Origin: Terramyces sp. JEL0728
Lineage: Eukaryota > Chytridiomycota > Chytridiomycetes > Rhizophydiales > Terramycetaceae
Direction of reading: 5' to 3'
Length of the DNA stretch: 64,000 nt
NCBI GenBank assembly: GCA_027603945.1
Contig: JADIIU010000003.1
Span: forward strand, 248,001-312,000
This document shows positions 32,592 through 44,118 of this stretch, in pieces. How positions within the stretch are numbered: the stretch's first letter is position 1; each line of letters starts with the position of its first letter. The position numbers and the translations under genes were made by a program. The notes under the pieces are model-generated. The model had not been told where the DNA came from, ran no database searches, and saw only the letters and a program-made list of their open reading frames with translations.

Positions 32592-33943
32592 ATGAATGAC
32601 ACACCAGTACAGAGAGTAATCCATAGTTTAAACCAGGCCCATCAATTCGCAACAAATGCCGAGGAGTATATGGAGAGAGGCGACTTGGCTAACGCATGTA
32701 CTGCACATTTTCGAGCGGCAGGTAATTCTGCTCCTAACAGTAGAGCAATATTTATTGGCAATGAACGACACTACTGATCCTGAAGTACAAAATACTAATG
32801 TAGGCTGTAAAAACATTGAAATTACTGTACGCTAATCACACAAGGAGTGGGAAAGAATTGCAGCGTAGATTAAATTCACCACCAACTATACGTCACCAGC
32901 AATCAGCTCCGGTAATGACTTCAAAATCTAGCACAAAAGAAGAACGGCGAATATCATCGGAATTTGGAAAAGGAGCTGTACATTTATATTCCAACCCAAA
33001 AAAGACGCAAGATAAGGAGGCAGAGTTAGGTTCAAGGCAGTTTTTCATGGGACAGCCAATGGAAAGTATCAACCTGCAAGCACAGCATATAAACCCATCG
33101 TTAAATACTAGCGTAGCTCAGGTTCCAATCGAAAACTCAGACCTGTTGAATTCCGAATTTAATTCTTACCTGGTCTTGGATCAGGATGCTAAAGAAGTCA
33201 AATCAAACGAAGATGATCCGTTTGATAAGTTCTGGGATGCCGTTGAAGGTCTGGTGCAAAAGATATCAGGGCCAGTAGCATTTACCACAGCTCCTATCAC
33301 CAAGTCTGATGAACATAAATTTAAAGTAATGGACTCCAATATGCCAGCCAGCACATTTCTGAACTCGTATATGATTATACCACCAAATTCAAAGACTAAA
33401 CACGATCCCCATACCAACCCAGCATTTACTACAAACGTTAGAACAAAAACAATAGAAGAATATCAAATTGAAAATGAGCAATTAAAACACACTGTAGATC
33501 AACTTACTAAAAGGGTTGCCGAATTGGAAAAGACTCAACACGAAAATACAATGTTGCGTAGTTCAATTATCCAATTCCGACAGGATGTGCAAAAGCATGT
33601 AATTGGTTATTAATAATAGCGCCAACTCAACCAATCCATCCCTCCCGGACGGCCGCAGCGATCGAAGCTATCCATGTCTGTTATGCCTTCCGCTCCGACA
33701 ATCCAAGAGTCTCCTTCAGACGTTGGTGTATTACAATCGCGCATTAATCAGCTGGAAACACAGCTGAAAATAGTTGGTGAGCAGCACCAACTGCAACTTC
33801 GCAAGTGGGAAAAACTCAAAGAAACTGCCAAGAAAAAGCGAGAGTCCAAATTAGAACAGTCTGAAATTGATAAAGGTAAATCACCCCGGCCATTCTCGCC
33901 TTCTGAAGAATCCATGTACTATAGTGTCCATTCAAAGAATTAA
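32592..33943 (+). CDS. Atg38/NRBF2-like autophagy protein (MIT domain, coiled coil)
   Basis: A 429-residue protein. An N-terminal MIT-like three-helix segment (LNQAHQFATNAEEYMERGD, ACTAHFRAAEQYLLAM) is followed by a disordered middle. A conserved-looking block DPFDKFWDAVEGLVQKISGP then VAFTTAPI comes near residue 205, then a leucine-zipper coiled coil (about 290-330) and a second coiled coil near the end. This order recalls NRBF2/Atg38, the regulatory subunit of the autophagy-specific PI3-kinase complex. Introns: 32722-32743, 32785-32803 and 33599-33619. The assignment is tentative; any MIT-domain coiled-coil adaptor would look similar. Confidence 0.55.
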
Positions 33944-33989
33944 TTCCTTTTCAAAAATTGCTAAATAATATATTGCTAATAAAATGAAA

Positions 33990-35230
33990 TTAATCCAAAA
34001 AAGTAGTCTGGGCTTTTGATTGCCTGTTATCTTTCATTTGTTTTGATCGTGCTTTACCAACTGTAATATCAAACAACCTTCTGTCAATCTTAACTGCATC
34101 AGAGTTAGTAAATTCAAATTGGGCTTGCAAAATTGGGTTCTCGTGCACATGAACATTGAGACCTTCGCCAATAATCTCCTTGTAGGAATTTAGCTGGACA
34201 ATTTTTTTCCAAGTATCAAAATCTAGCGTTTCATTCCTGAATTTAAGTTTAACTGACGGATTCGTTCCATCAGATACAGTTGCTAGGATATCTCTGAATG
34301 ATGATTTTTGCAAAGCCCGATTCTTTTTTCCTTGGTATCTGGACGAATCTTGTTAATATATTTTTACCTTTGGACAATTCCTCAAGAGTGCGGATTATTT
34401 CGTACTTGTTTTCAATAAATAATTCGGGGTCTTTGTCACTCTCCATGAAATGAAAGGATAAGTCTTCAATAAATAGCGCAATATTTTCACCAGCTGCAAT
34501 GCGGACATCCACATCCTCATGTTCCAGCAACTCTACGTGTTTTCCCAATATGCTTTGATTAGTAAACACTTACGTATTAAAATCATCCCTATCTGGCCGT
34601 TCTGATATGATACTATACAGCAGTCCGTAAGAGTTTAGTGCGGATTTCAATACTCCTTTTTCTGCATCTTCGAGTATCGAATAAATAAAATCCAAAACTT
34701 CCCATCGAGATTGGTCGTCGACATCCTGAATAAAAGTAACCATTGCTAATACAAGTAAATACACACTTTTTTGGTCTTCTTTTCCGTTCTTGATTCCTTC
34801 TTTTAAAATAGTCACTGCTTGTTCGTAGAATGGACAGCGAGAAATAGTAATTGTGATGAGTGCAACAACTTTGGCTGATAAACATCCTTCAGTTCCGCCC
34901 CTTTTTGTATTTCTTAGTAACGCTCTTGTCCATGATTCTGCTTTCGCTTCAACGATATCTGGAATATATTTGTAACACAAGCTACGGATGGATCTAATCA
35001 AAGCTGCTTCCCTAATACTGGATTAATAACTATTACCTGGATCTCTTTTCTTCCAATTCTTCAATACACGTTTCAATTTGTTGGTCAAGCGGCTCTTCTA
35101 CTGATCTTATGGATGCGTTCCTTGACATTGCAATTGAAGAGCGTGAACTTGTGGTCATGTTGGAGTCGTCAGAGTCTCCATCGTCGTCAACCGTTAAAAA
35201 TTCTTTTTTGTTCCTGCGTTTCGGTGGCAT
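33990..35230 (-). CDS. Interferon-related developmental regulator (IFRD) homolog
   Basis: A 393-residue armadillo-like protein. An acidic/Ser-rich N-terminus (MPPKRRNKKEFLTVDDDGD) precedes a helical repeat region with ALNSYGLLYSII and EDVDVRIAAGENIALF. The C-terminus carries the diagnostic IFRD_C module: KDSSRYQGKKNRALQKSSFR, DILATVSDG, LDFDTWKKIVQLN, GLNVHVHENPILQ. Metazoan IFRDs act in transcription co-repression and, more recently, ribosome-related stress responses; the role in fungi is not settled. Introns: 35018-35036, 34553-34573 and 34350-34368. The last splice creates the KDSSRYQG segment and is well supported. Confidence 0.88.
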
Positions 35231-35469
35231 GTTTTTTATTTCTCCTGGTAGTTTATAAACAAAATCATGCTGTGGCTAAGGTATTAGTCATTCACGTGAC
35301 TGTATGTCATTTTTGAAAAAGATGCTAACCTGTATTCATCTCATTGCATTTTGCTATGCTGCAACTGGCATTCGCCAGCATGCGAGTCGCCAATTCCTAG
35401 CACCAAACAATTGGACAAGCGCGACAGGATTGATTTGATTTATTAATTGTGAGATGCTATTAGTTGCTA

Positions 35470-36055
35470 TTAGTTGGATATAATTTTGTACAATTCAACT
35501 CCTTCCTTCAGTTTGGAATAGCGCAGACAGAACGCGCTCATTTCGACCGCGAATAGCCGAACATCAATATCGTTCCTTTGTAAGCTTAATACAAACAATA
35601 TAATCTTGTTAGGATTGATTTACCATTCTGGCAATATTCTCCCTCCTCTGAATATCAGCGACTAGTTCACACTTTGAGCAGCAGCGTGATAAATACAAGG
35701 CCAAAAAGTCTAAATCGGTTATTTTGCAGCATATTTCCATTATTAGCATGTCTATTGGATTATTTAAAAGCTCATTGTAAAATAATTGTAGTTGCTGGCC
35801 CGTGGAAATCGAAATGCATATTAGAGCAACAGAAGGATTATTTTCTACCATACCAGGGTATAATGAATCCTGTAATAATACAGATGAAAGCAATCCGGGT
35901 TCATTTACAAGGGTATCCGCCAATCGATCTTGATCCTGTTTCCTTAACGGTACTTTTGAAGACTTGACCAACAACTCTATCATATCCGCATCGTATATTA
36001 TTGAATCGTCGAATATGTAATCTTGTAAAAATAAAGGGGGATGTCGCCATTGCAT
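35470..36055 (-). CDS. CNOT11: CCR4-NOT complex subunit 11 (CNOT11)
   Basis: Accessory subunit of the CCR4-NOT deadenylase, binding CNOT10 and the CNOT1 N-terminus. The 188-residue product contains RKQDQDRLADTLVNEPGLL, NNPSVALICISI, YLSRCCSKCELV and FVLSLQRNDIDVRLFAVEMSAF, matching the PF10155 domain. One 19-nt intron at 35605-35623. I prefer the ATG at 36055 (MQWRHPP). An in-frame ATG at 36121 would overlap the divergent TLDc gene by 32 bp. The protein is much shorter than the animal homolog (about 500 residues) and consists almost only of the conserved domain. Confidence 0.88.
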
Positions 36056-36089
36056 CGAAGGTGGAGACGAATTTGACCAAATTGGAGAA
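36056..36089. promoter_or_regulatory. 34-bp bidirectional promoter region, CNOT11 / TLDc gene
   Basis: Only 34 bp separate the two divergent start codons. Core promoter elements must lie inside the opposite gene's transcribed or coding region. No TATA-like element is seen in the gap. Confidence 0.6.
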
Positions 36090-36760
36090 ATGGGTGCGAA
36101 AAAAAAGGAAGTGTCTCCCAAACGACAGACATCAATTGATCCCTCACATTACACTCCACACAGGATTACCTTGCAGAAACGAGCAGCGGAAATCCAACAT
36201 ATTCTTACATCCAAAACTGCTGAAGAAGTACCAGTAACTAACATAGTTGCGGCCATTCTTGCCTGTAATTCAAAAAGAATCAAATTACTGGGATTTACTG
36301 TATTCCACTGAGCAGCATGGCATATCATTGACGACAATGTACCAGCGAGGGTCTACCAGTTCTAATCCTTGCGTACTGGTGATTAAAGACAACCACGACA
36401 AGATTTTTGGAGCGTATTTATCAGAACCATGCCAACATCATAAAGGCTACTATGGAAATGGAACAAGGTAATGATTGGTTTACAAGTTTTTTGTGGAAGC
36501 AGTATACCAATGGACACCTTGGAGTGTATTTGTCAACCGGGGCGAATGAACATTTTATACTGTCTGAACACGGTGCCAGCTTGGCATTTGGAGGAGGGTA
36601 AGTAATTCCTGATTGCAGTGAAAATGGATTTGCTTTATGGATAGACGAGCGATTGCTGAAAGGATCTTCAAATACCAGCACTACATATAATAATCAGCCA
36701 TTAACGGACCCTAAAGATTTTGAAATTGTAGGGCTGGAACTGTGGGAAATTGTAAGTTAA
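36090..36760 (+). CDS. OXR1: TLDc domain protein (OXR1-like)
   Basis: A 203-residue protein that is nearly all TLDc domain, associated with oxidative-stress resistance and V-ATPase regulation. Motifs: LRPFLPVI, WDLLYSTEQHGISLTTMYQR, VLVIKDNHDKIFGAYLSEP, YYGNGTSFLW, FILSEHGASLAFGGGENGFALW and the C-terminal FEIVGLELWEI. Introns: 36228-36246, 36468-36486 and 36598-36618. Without the first, the LPV-WDLLYS join is out of frame. The gene diverges from CNOT11 and its stop is 10 nt before the end of the convergent hydrolase gene. Confidence 0.92.
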
Positions 36761-36770
36761 TAAATGGAAT

Positions 36771-37585
36771 TTATTGGAGATGGGTCTTGAAGAATTCGGT
36801 AGCGTGTTTCATTGCCAATTTGGATAATTCGGGGTCAAATGGATACGCTGGAGCTTCTTCATTCATGAATGCGTGATTTCCATTAGTGTAGCGGTGGAAT
36901 TCTGCTACTGCAGCACCCTTCTTGCGCTCGATTGGAGTGTATACGCCATTGTCATGTCTTACTTGAGAGACATTTAATTTTGCGGCTTTCGAGAGAGTAT
37001 CCTTCAAGTCATCAGCAGCTTTGATGTCGCTAAATCCCGGAGACATATCCTTGTCGCCAAAGTGGAATTGAATAGGGATTTTGATTTCTGCCGGGTTTGC
37101 AAGCTTAGAAGGCGGGATTCCGTAGAAGCAAGATCCTGCATTGATTGCTGGAACATGAACAGCAGACGCAATAGTCTAAATTAGTAAGATTTACCAATGC
37201 ACCACCCATGCAGAACCCAGTAATACCAATCTTTTCACAGCCCTTTTCTTTCAGGTATTCGCAAGCGTCTTTGTTAACGAATTATTACTCTTGACATCCA
37301 CAATAGCATTCGGCCAATCCAATGAGCTCATCAAGTGATTGGCTTCATCAGCAGCAGTCGCAACTTTACCGCGATAAAGATCTGGGGTGATTGCTAATGC
37401 GCTCAATTCCTTTGCGAATCTTCCAGTCATGTTCTTGATGTGATTGTTCAGACCCTACGGTGAGAGTGGCATTACCCACCATTCCTGAATGACAATAATT
37501 CCGATCTTTGATCCTTCGTTTCCTTCAACATAATAAGGGACATCTGCATTAGTGTTACTTTACCTTTGTAGATTACACTTGACAT
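36771..37585 (-). CDS. Dienelactone hydrolase family protein
   Basis: A 244-residue alpha/beta hydrolase. The DLH triad is visible: nucleophile Cys in GFCMGGAL, Asp in FGDKDMS and His in GNHAFMNE. IVIQEWWGLN near the N-terminus is the oxyanion/substrate segment. Introns: 37544-37563, 37455-37475, 37269-37288 and 37176-37194, which break the gene into five exons of 22-405 nt. Each join restores family sequence (QEWW|GLNNH, DVK|NACEYL, GGAL|TIASAV). Physiological substrate unknown; in fungi such enzymes hydrolyse lactones or small esters. Confidence 0.92.
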
Positions 37586-37711
37586 TCTCCGAATTGAGGA
37601 AAATTGTTCAAGCCCTAATTTGAACATTTGCATGATTTAAAGCCTTAGGATATTCAATTGATGAAAGATATTTAGGAACAAAAATGACAATGCTTGAATT
37701 TATTTTTCAAA

Positions 37712-38702
37712 ATGCAAGATCCTCAGGAAACAATCCGTGGAACAAACGACGACGCATTGCAAAGCAAACTGTAAATTCTTTGTAACCCAGTTCGGCCATC
37801 AATACCGGATACATAGATGATAAATATGCCTCTGTATTTCTAAAGAGAGGACAAAAACGTGCACCGATTATTAATAGAGGGACGTATACCCGTACATATT
37901 CCATCAACAAGCTCATATCATCATTTATAAAGCAAAATCAAACATCCCAGATAATCTCAATCGGCGCTGGATCTGATTCAAGATATTTCTGTTTGAAGGA
38001 AAAGGGTGAACAGCCAACTTTATATATTGAAATAGACTTTCCGCAGATCACTGGGAAAAAAGCAATGAGCATGTACAAGAACAAACAGACTAAAGCCCTG
38101 ATAGGAGACTCTGTCATTGAGAATGGCGGGCAAGAGTTGATTGCCAGGGATTATTGGCTAATATCAGGGGATTTGCAAGATTTCAAATCAAAAATATTAC
38201 CGCACCTTGTCGCTAAAGGGTTGAATATTAAGTAGCATATACTAATTTAGTGTACCTACCTTAGTGCTGTCAGAGTGCGTGATGATTTACCTTGAACCTA
38301 ACATTAGTGATGAAATCATTACCGCTGTATCCGAATCTTTCAAAACAGCTTATTTTATCACATTTGAACAAGTCCTGCCGAATGATGCTTTTGGCGAACA
38401 AATGTTGCACAATCTGAAGCTCCGTGGAATTGAATTGCTAGGCATTTCGGCATACCCCACCATTCCAAGCCAGATTAACAGGTTTGAAGATCGCAATTAC
38501 AAGAGCTGTGTAGCGTATGATATGAGCGTTCTCTATGAATCGCATGTCCCTTTGGACGAAAAGCAAAGGTAAGTCGAAACTAATTAGACTTGCAAAATTA
38601 GAGATCTTTGATGAATTGGAAGAGTGGAGATTGTTGGCTGCTCACTACTTTGTGCTGTTCGCAAGCAATATCGATCAAGACCTTGAATCATTTCTGAAAT
38701 AA
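37712..38702 (+). CDS. PPM1: Leucine carboxyl methyltransferase 1 (PP2A methyltransferase)
   Basis: Methylates the C-terminal leucine of the PP2A catalytic subunit. The 310-residue product opens IRGTNDDALQSKLSAINTGY, has the SAM site SIGAGSDSRYFCL, then YIEIDFPQIT, ISGDLQDF, and LVLSECVMIYLEP, the hallmark post-I segment. Introns: 37771-37790, 38232-38250 and 38569-38587. The first exon is 59 nt. The length matches yeast Ppm1 (328 residues). It is divergent from the dienelactone hydrolase gene across 126 bp. Confidence 0.95.
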
Positions 38703-38818
38703 AATGTTCTTGCAGCAAATTCTAATGCTTGCCTGTATTTCCTGGATAGAAAGTACATTTATCACAATTGTTGCTACAACCCGTCGATTGGATAAAAATC
38801 AAGTTTATTAATCAGTGG

Positions 38819-40785
38819 TTATTTCTTTTCCAATGCTTCAGGTGGAGAATCAGTTTGATTTCCAAATGGATTTTCAGGTAGAGATACAAACGAGTCCAAA
38901 TAGTACTTTGGAAATTCAGAAAGATTTGGTTTTCCTTGACCTGATATTTCACCCAGCTCCCTTTCGTTTGCATCAACTTCTCCGCCAATATGGTGCTCCT
39001 TTTCAAAAGTCGTTACTTTTAATTGTCGCTCTGTTTCCCCAGGTAGAATATTATCTTTGGGTTCTTCATCGAGCTGCGAATCACCGGTTGTTGGGGGCTG
39101 TGGTTGGAAATCACTGCAATCTGCAATTGAAGTTTCAGTTGATTTTGCATCGTCAGTAATTTGGATCCGATTAAAGAAGCCATAATCTTGGAATTCAAGC
39201 GCATTGCTGTAATCTTGCTGGCCGTGAATATTGGAAGGGTCTTGAACCAATGATTCGTTCAAATTCTGGTTCGTACTAATTGACTCCAACCAGTTCATAC
39301 CAAAGTCATCCGGTTCAGACATTGGCAGTTCAAATGTATTTGAATTTGATAGCATTGTTGGATTAGGATCGTTTACGGGAGTGGTACCATCTCTAGTAGA
39401 TTCGTTGGTGCCTATTGAGGAAGATTTGTCAATTGCTTTTCGACTGATTTTGTTGAAAATCTGTCCCAGGTTAGCATTGTCGTCATCGGAGCTATCTGAA
39501 GATTCGGACGGACTATCAATTAAATTCTCCCTTTGAACAGGCACTGGTGGGACAATATCCTGTTTTGCAGTACTTGGGCGTGCTGATTCATAGCATGTGT
39601 CTGTTGGATCATCAATACTAAACCTAACTGACCGGTGTTTTCCATCTTCCAAACTTCTTTTTTCCGTTCGCTTACATTAACAAAGGTTACTTTTCTCCTC
39701 ATGTATAGATAGACTAGAATCCCGATAAACAAGACTAGCACGGGGAGAGCGATATATAGCCCCAGCAAAGGCGTCGACGAAGAACTTTCTGTAGGGATGG
39801 CCGTTGATGTCCCATAAGCTGTTGGAGTGGTGGTTATAACAGCCTGATCATTAAAACTAATATTAAAACAGTGTACTTGAAGTTGGAGAAGCTTTTCATA
39901 TTCTGAATGCTGGAAGGAATTAACCTTGCATTCAGTTCATTATAACTAAGATCCCTAATTCAGTTGAAAAGTACATTTGTTGTAGATTAGCAAGGTTTGA
40001 AAGTTCCGCTGGGATAGATCCTGTCAATAAATTGTGATCCAAGTATAATACGCGCAAGTATTGTAGTGTCGAAATATTTGCATTGATTGGACCTGAAAGT
40101 TGGTTACTTCCCAGATATATCGTTTGAACCTTTGGCAGCATCGACAAGTAGGTGGTCGTTCCTGTAATAGATGTATTTGGCATTGCTCTAATATTACATT
40201 TACTTACAATGATTGAAGATTCGCCAATCTGCGTTAAATTACGATTACTTTGAATTTTTTAGCACTGAATCGAGATTCCAGTTCAATGCATTATTTGATA
40301 AATCCAGTAGCTGTAAGCTAGATATACTGAATATTGCAGACGGAGGCGCATTGTTGACATTAATACCCTGCAGAGTTCAATAGTTAGTAGATAATTACAA
40401 TATTTGTAGTTTGGTGGTTTTAGAGAAATCCGGTAATAGCCCTTCCGTGAAATTATTGTATCCCAGTCCACTACAGATTAGTTTTAGGTACAGATAAGTA
40501 AGTTGCGTTAGCTGCGAAATAGAAGGGGGGATGGTTGCTTTTAGTCCACACTGACCAAGATCTAGCTTTGTTAGACTCGACAGCTGCCCAATTTCACTCG
40601 GAATAATTCCGCCAAGATGTATGCCCAGGAAATTGCTGTCGATTAAAGCAGTTTTACATTTCTGTGATTCTTTTGCTTGTATCACACCGCACCAATGAAC
40701 TGGTGCAACATAAGCTCATGGTTCCATTTCCACTAGTCAAAGCAGGATAAATCTTTTGATTAAACAGGGTACAATCGCTGGACAT
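38819..40785 (-). CDS. LRR single-pass membrane protein, receptor-like without kinase (type 2)
   Basis: A 600-residue protein. The cysteine-capped N-terminus (SSDCTLF, LCCTSSLVRCD) is followed by about eight plant-type LRRs (GIIPSEIGQLSSL, LDLGQCGLKATIPPSI, LLDLSNNALNW, IYLGSNQLSGPI). Then come a Ser/Thr linker, a TM helix (LYIALPVLVLFIGILVYLYM) and an acidic, Ser/Asn-rich cytoplasmic tail of about 280 residues. Eight introns: 40636-40657, 40471-40491, 40378-40398 (noncanonical), 40229-40248, 40188-40207, 39955-39974, 39857-39876 and 39671-39690. One exon is 21 nt. No classical signal peptide follows the ATG at 40785. It shares its design with the gene at 22885-24117. Confidence 0.82.
40378..40398 (-). 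other. Probable noncanonical GT-TG intron, 21 nt
   Basis: In the type 2 LRR gene, the segment from GTAATTATC to CTAACTATTG has normal length, donor and branch box, but ends TG instead of AG. Removing exactly 21 nt gives LQILTLQGINVNNAPP, a good LRR continuation. Using the next AG (31 nt) shifts the frame into a stop, and leaving it in hits TAA at once. Confidence 0.65.
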
Positions 40786-40981
40786 TATTTAATGGTTTTG
40801 GAAAGCAGGTTAAATTAATATTGAAAATTTAATATTTGGACACGATGACATTACTATGGGAAAGAGTCCAACTCCGCCGACAATGAAACTATATTACCAA
40901 CAGGATTATCTCTGGAATGTCCCTCGACGTTGCAGCCAAGGCTATGTGCCGAGATACTTCAAAGAAAGCAAATGTAAGGTC

Positions 40982-42024
40982 TTATTTCTTTTTATTTTGA
41001 TTCAATTTGTCGATTCCATCAATCAATTCTTGTTCTCTCTTGCCAGTGAAAAACATGAAAGCTGCAGCAGGCCCAACAACAACAGACTGAATCAAAAAGT
41101 TTTTGACGGCATTAAAGTCGCCTTGAGAAGCGATATACAACAATGACGAAATAGACATGGAAAAATATTCTAGATACAGGAATGCTGCGCAGCCTAGTTT
41201 TAAGATTAAATACCTTCGGGTCCAGGGTTGGCGGTAGTCAACAATTTAAAGAAATCCTTGAATGTAATGAATGGGAATTGAGAAATATATAAACAGGTTC
41301 CGATATGAGTGACTGCGAATGCTAAAGCGCTGAGCTGGTACACCTTCTTGACAATTTTAGACCCTTGTCTTGATTCATCCAAGTCAACATGATGGCTATC
41401 AAAATGTAGGTAAACTGGCAGAGTGTAAAAGATGACAGGAGCTATTTGAAAGACGGCAATCAACAGTTTTCTAGTACCCTCTGCCTTGAACAGTCCTAAT
41501 GAAGCACTAAACAAAACAAAGGCGGCATTGGAAATAGCCGCAGTATAAACACCAGCAGGCTTAACGTATGAGGAATCGTCAATCTTCATTTTTTCATGGA
41601 GGCGATAGTAGAAAAAGCTTGACAGCCATAATAATGGAAATGATACAGATATGCCAAGCAATTGACCAATCAATCCAACAAGAGCGACCTGCTTTACTAA
41701 TCCTTTAGATCTGTCACGTAAACTTTCAATCGAAGCAAAAGTGAACCAAGCAGTAGCCGTGGTAAATATTGCAATCAAACTGGCAATTCCAAGAGCTCCA
41801 GTCTTGAGCAACACCGCATCAAAGAATGGCGTGATGAATGAGAGGAATGTATCGACAGATCTGAATCCAGTCCTGTGAAATGTGTCCAAGACATATGGGT
41901 TGTCGATTCCTTGTTGAATTAGCGGATCCAGGAATTTAGAGCATGATTTTCCTAGCTGTTTAAAAGTCCCGAATGCTAAACCGACGGATGCCAAGGTGTA
42001 GTAAGTTGAAGCCTGGAATACCAT
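40982..42024 (-). CDS. Unidentified polytopic membrane protein, about 8 TM
   Basis: A 340-residue protein with about eight hydrophobic segments, including IASLIAIFTTATAWFTF, VALVGLIGQLLGISVSF, SNAAFVLFSASLGLF, LIAVFQIAPVIFYTLP and LIQSVVVGPAAAFMFF. Charged loops (RLHEKMKIDDSSYVKP, DSHHVDLDESRQGSK) separate them, and the tail is lysine-rich. A 20-nt intron at 41194-41213 joins NPGPEG to CAAFLYLEYF; without it the last two TM segments are lost. I start at the first in-frame ATG (42024). I do not recognise the family. It is not an obvious transporter with known signature motifs. Confidence 0.75.
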
Positions 42025-42104
42025 ACCTAATTCCAGATTGTGAAAATGCGGCACTTCCGCCAGCACAAGGAATAGTGGCTATGAAGACAATGGTTCAAAG
42101 GTAT

Positions 42105-44118
42105 TTATTTGGTAAATACTCCCAACGCTACCAACACATTACGGCTTGTAAAACCAACATTATAAACAGGGGTACGTTTTGTTGTGAAGCTCTTTACGCA
42201 CTCTTCTCCACTATCAGCGATAGTTGAACTCAATGGCAGAGTCTGAGCCTTCTTTGCATCCCATATTTTTACAGTATCATCATCACTTGAGCTGGCAAGC
42301 AGGGTAGAGTTTTGTGAAAAATCTAATGAAGTAACGGTGGATTCATGGCCAAACATTTTCTTTACCAGCTGCCCACTGTTGATATCCCACAATCTAATTG
42401 CATTATCTCCACCAGCACTGGCCAAAAGTTTACCATCCGGCGAAATTGAAAGTGCAGTCACTGGACCATTGTGTTTTGGGAATATACGGACGCAGTTTCC
42501 TTTCTGTATATCCCAAAGTCTGCAAGTCTGATCACTACTTGCAGTAACAACATAATTACAGTTTGGATGGAATTTGACATACTAAGTTAAAGAGGTTTTA
42601 CATCAACATCTGATAAATGGCCGACAAATAGACGCAAAGGGAAAATGTGATCTAGAGACCAAAGTCTTGCTGTTTTATCAGCACTAGCGGTCGCAAAATA
42701 AAATCCTTGGTTTGCAAATGCAACGTCGAATATTGGGTAATTATGGCCTTTGTAAGAAACTAGAGCAGACTTTGTTTCAGTAGACCACAGTCGCACTACA
42801 TTAATCGAATGTACCAGACTTGTCTTCGGAAGCAGATAAAAGATACTTGCCATCACTACTGAAATCTAGCCCATAAATCGGACCAGAATGGCCAATCAAA
42901 TTGGCTGGCGGAGGGGCTATGGTTAGTTGCAATTACCAGGAATTTCCGGTCTATTGGCTACAACATTCCACAGTTTGATAAAGGAATCGCTGAGTCCAGC
43001 CGCAATATATTCAGCATTCTTTGAAGTTTTGAGACAATTTAAACTAGGTTAGTGATAAAATACTGATTTTCAGTGTTGTGGAATGTATAACAGACAATCG
43101 ACGGCAAGTTGTTGGAAGTCAGATTCACTCGTAATCTTAAATCGCGAAGGTATTCGATTTCAGCTTGTATATCTATGAGTTTCTTTGGAGGGAGGGGAAC
43201 ATCTTCTGGAGAAGGTCCAAGCTCTTGCGATGTGACTACTTTTTGAACCTGTTCCAGCAATTCAGGTGCATCAGAATGGATTTGAGTGGCAAGCGCTCTT
43301 TCAATATCCCCGTAAAAGGCTGCATCTGGTTGGATTGGCCCCAATTGCACCTGCTGTTGGTTAAACGCAGTTAAAGAAATATCTGTCCCGATCAATCCAG
43401 TCCCAGTATCAGACTCCTGTAATTGCCCTGGCTTATCGTTGGTAGCTAAATGAACAGCTAAATACCTTGAATTGTAATGTACTGATTCATTAATCGCAAA
43501 ACCATCATAAACTTGTTGTCTTGAAGGAAACTCAATAGCAATTCAAAAGAGTATTTGCACATCTTGATTCCATACTTATTTTGTCTGAAATTGATGCACA
43601 ACTCATCCTCCTGCAAGTGGAGCGGATCGTTAATTGCCGACAAACAAAATATTTCATTTGCATGAGTTTCCAAATGATCTCCTTTGTATTGTTCAAAAAA
43701 TTGAGTTGCTGCTTCTTGAGACCCTTTTTGAACCAAATCCAAATAAGCATGAACAAATATAGGAAATAAAATACGTTTCAGTTCAAGCTGCGTTATTTGT
43801 TGGGTACCTTGTATGTATCTATAGAATCATCAACCCATTTCACTAATCGAGCGTAACTCTGCTCATACGCTTTAGGATTGTTTGCTTCTTCCTCATTATA
43901 AAATAATACGAAATTTGCTATTGAATCATCGTCCACTGGTTCCGGCGCATCCTTTAATCTGGCTTCCTGGCGAAATGAGTGTTCTGCACTCTTGAATCCT
44001 TAAATGAACACAAATTTACCTGAAATTAATATTATTTGTACCTAGCGATTAAAATGAGAGAACCTCTCTTTGCGAGATAGTTTGCCACGATTCTATCACT
44101 GGTTGTCTGATCTCCCAT
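42105..44118 (-). CDS. TAF5: TFIID/SAGA subunit TAF5 (WD40)
   Basis: Scaffold subunit of TFIID. The 609-residue product has an N-terminal LisH motif ([22 protein letters not shown]), the TAF5 N-terminal domain ([25 protein letters not shown]), and the linker ending FHNTENHLNCLK. WD40 repeats follow ([58 protein letters not shown]), with the end [18 protein letters not shown]. Seven introns: 43999-44063 (65 nt, composite), 43788-43807, 43446-43465, 43044-43063, 42917-42936, 42796-42814 and 42582-42601. The exon sum is divisible by three. The gene diverges from mS45 with 26 nt between start codons. Confidence 0.96.
43999..44063 (-). other. Composite 65-nt intron made of three abutting mini-introns
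   Basis: Read on the minus strand, the TAF5 first intron divides exactly into GT...AG units of 22, 22 and 21 nt (44042-44063, 44020-44041, 43999-44019), each of standard local intron length. The donors are GTTCTC, GTACAA and GTAAAT; the acceptors are CGCTAG, TTTCAG and TTTAAG. The LisH sequence is contiguous only when all 65 nt are removed (AKRG joined to FKSAEH). Confidence 0.8.

Noticed and set aside
40368..40398. A 31-nt GT-AG alternative to the GT-TG intron in the type 2 LRR gene.
   Set aside because: It shifts the frame into a stop and destroys the following LRR and TM segments.
40857..41146. Plus-strand open frame of 96 codons between the type 2 LRR gene and the multi-TM gene.
   Set aside because: Its second half is antisense to the spliced C-terminal exon of the multi-TM protein, and no motif is recognisable.
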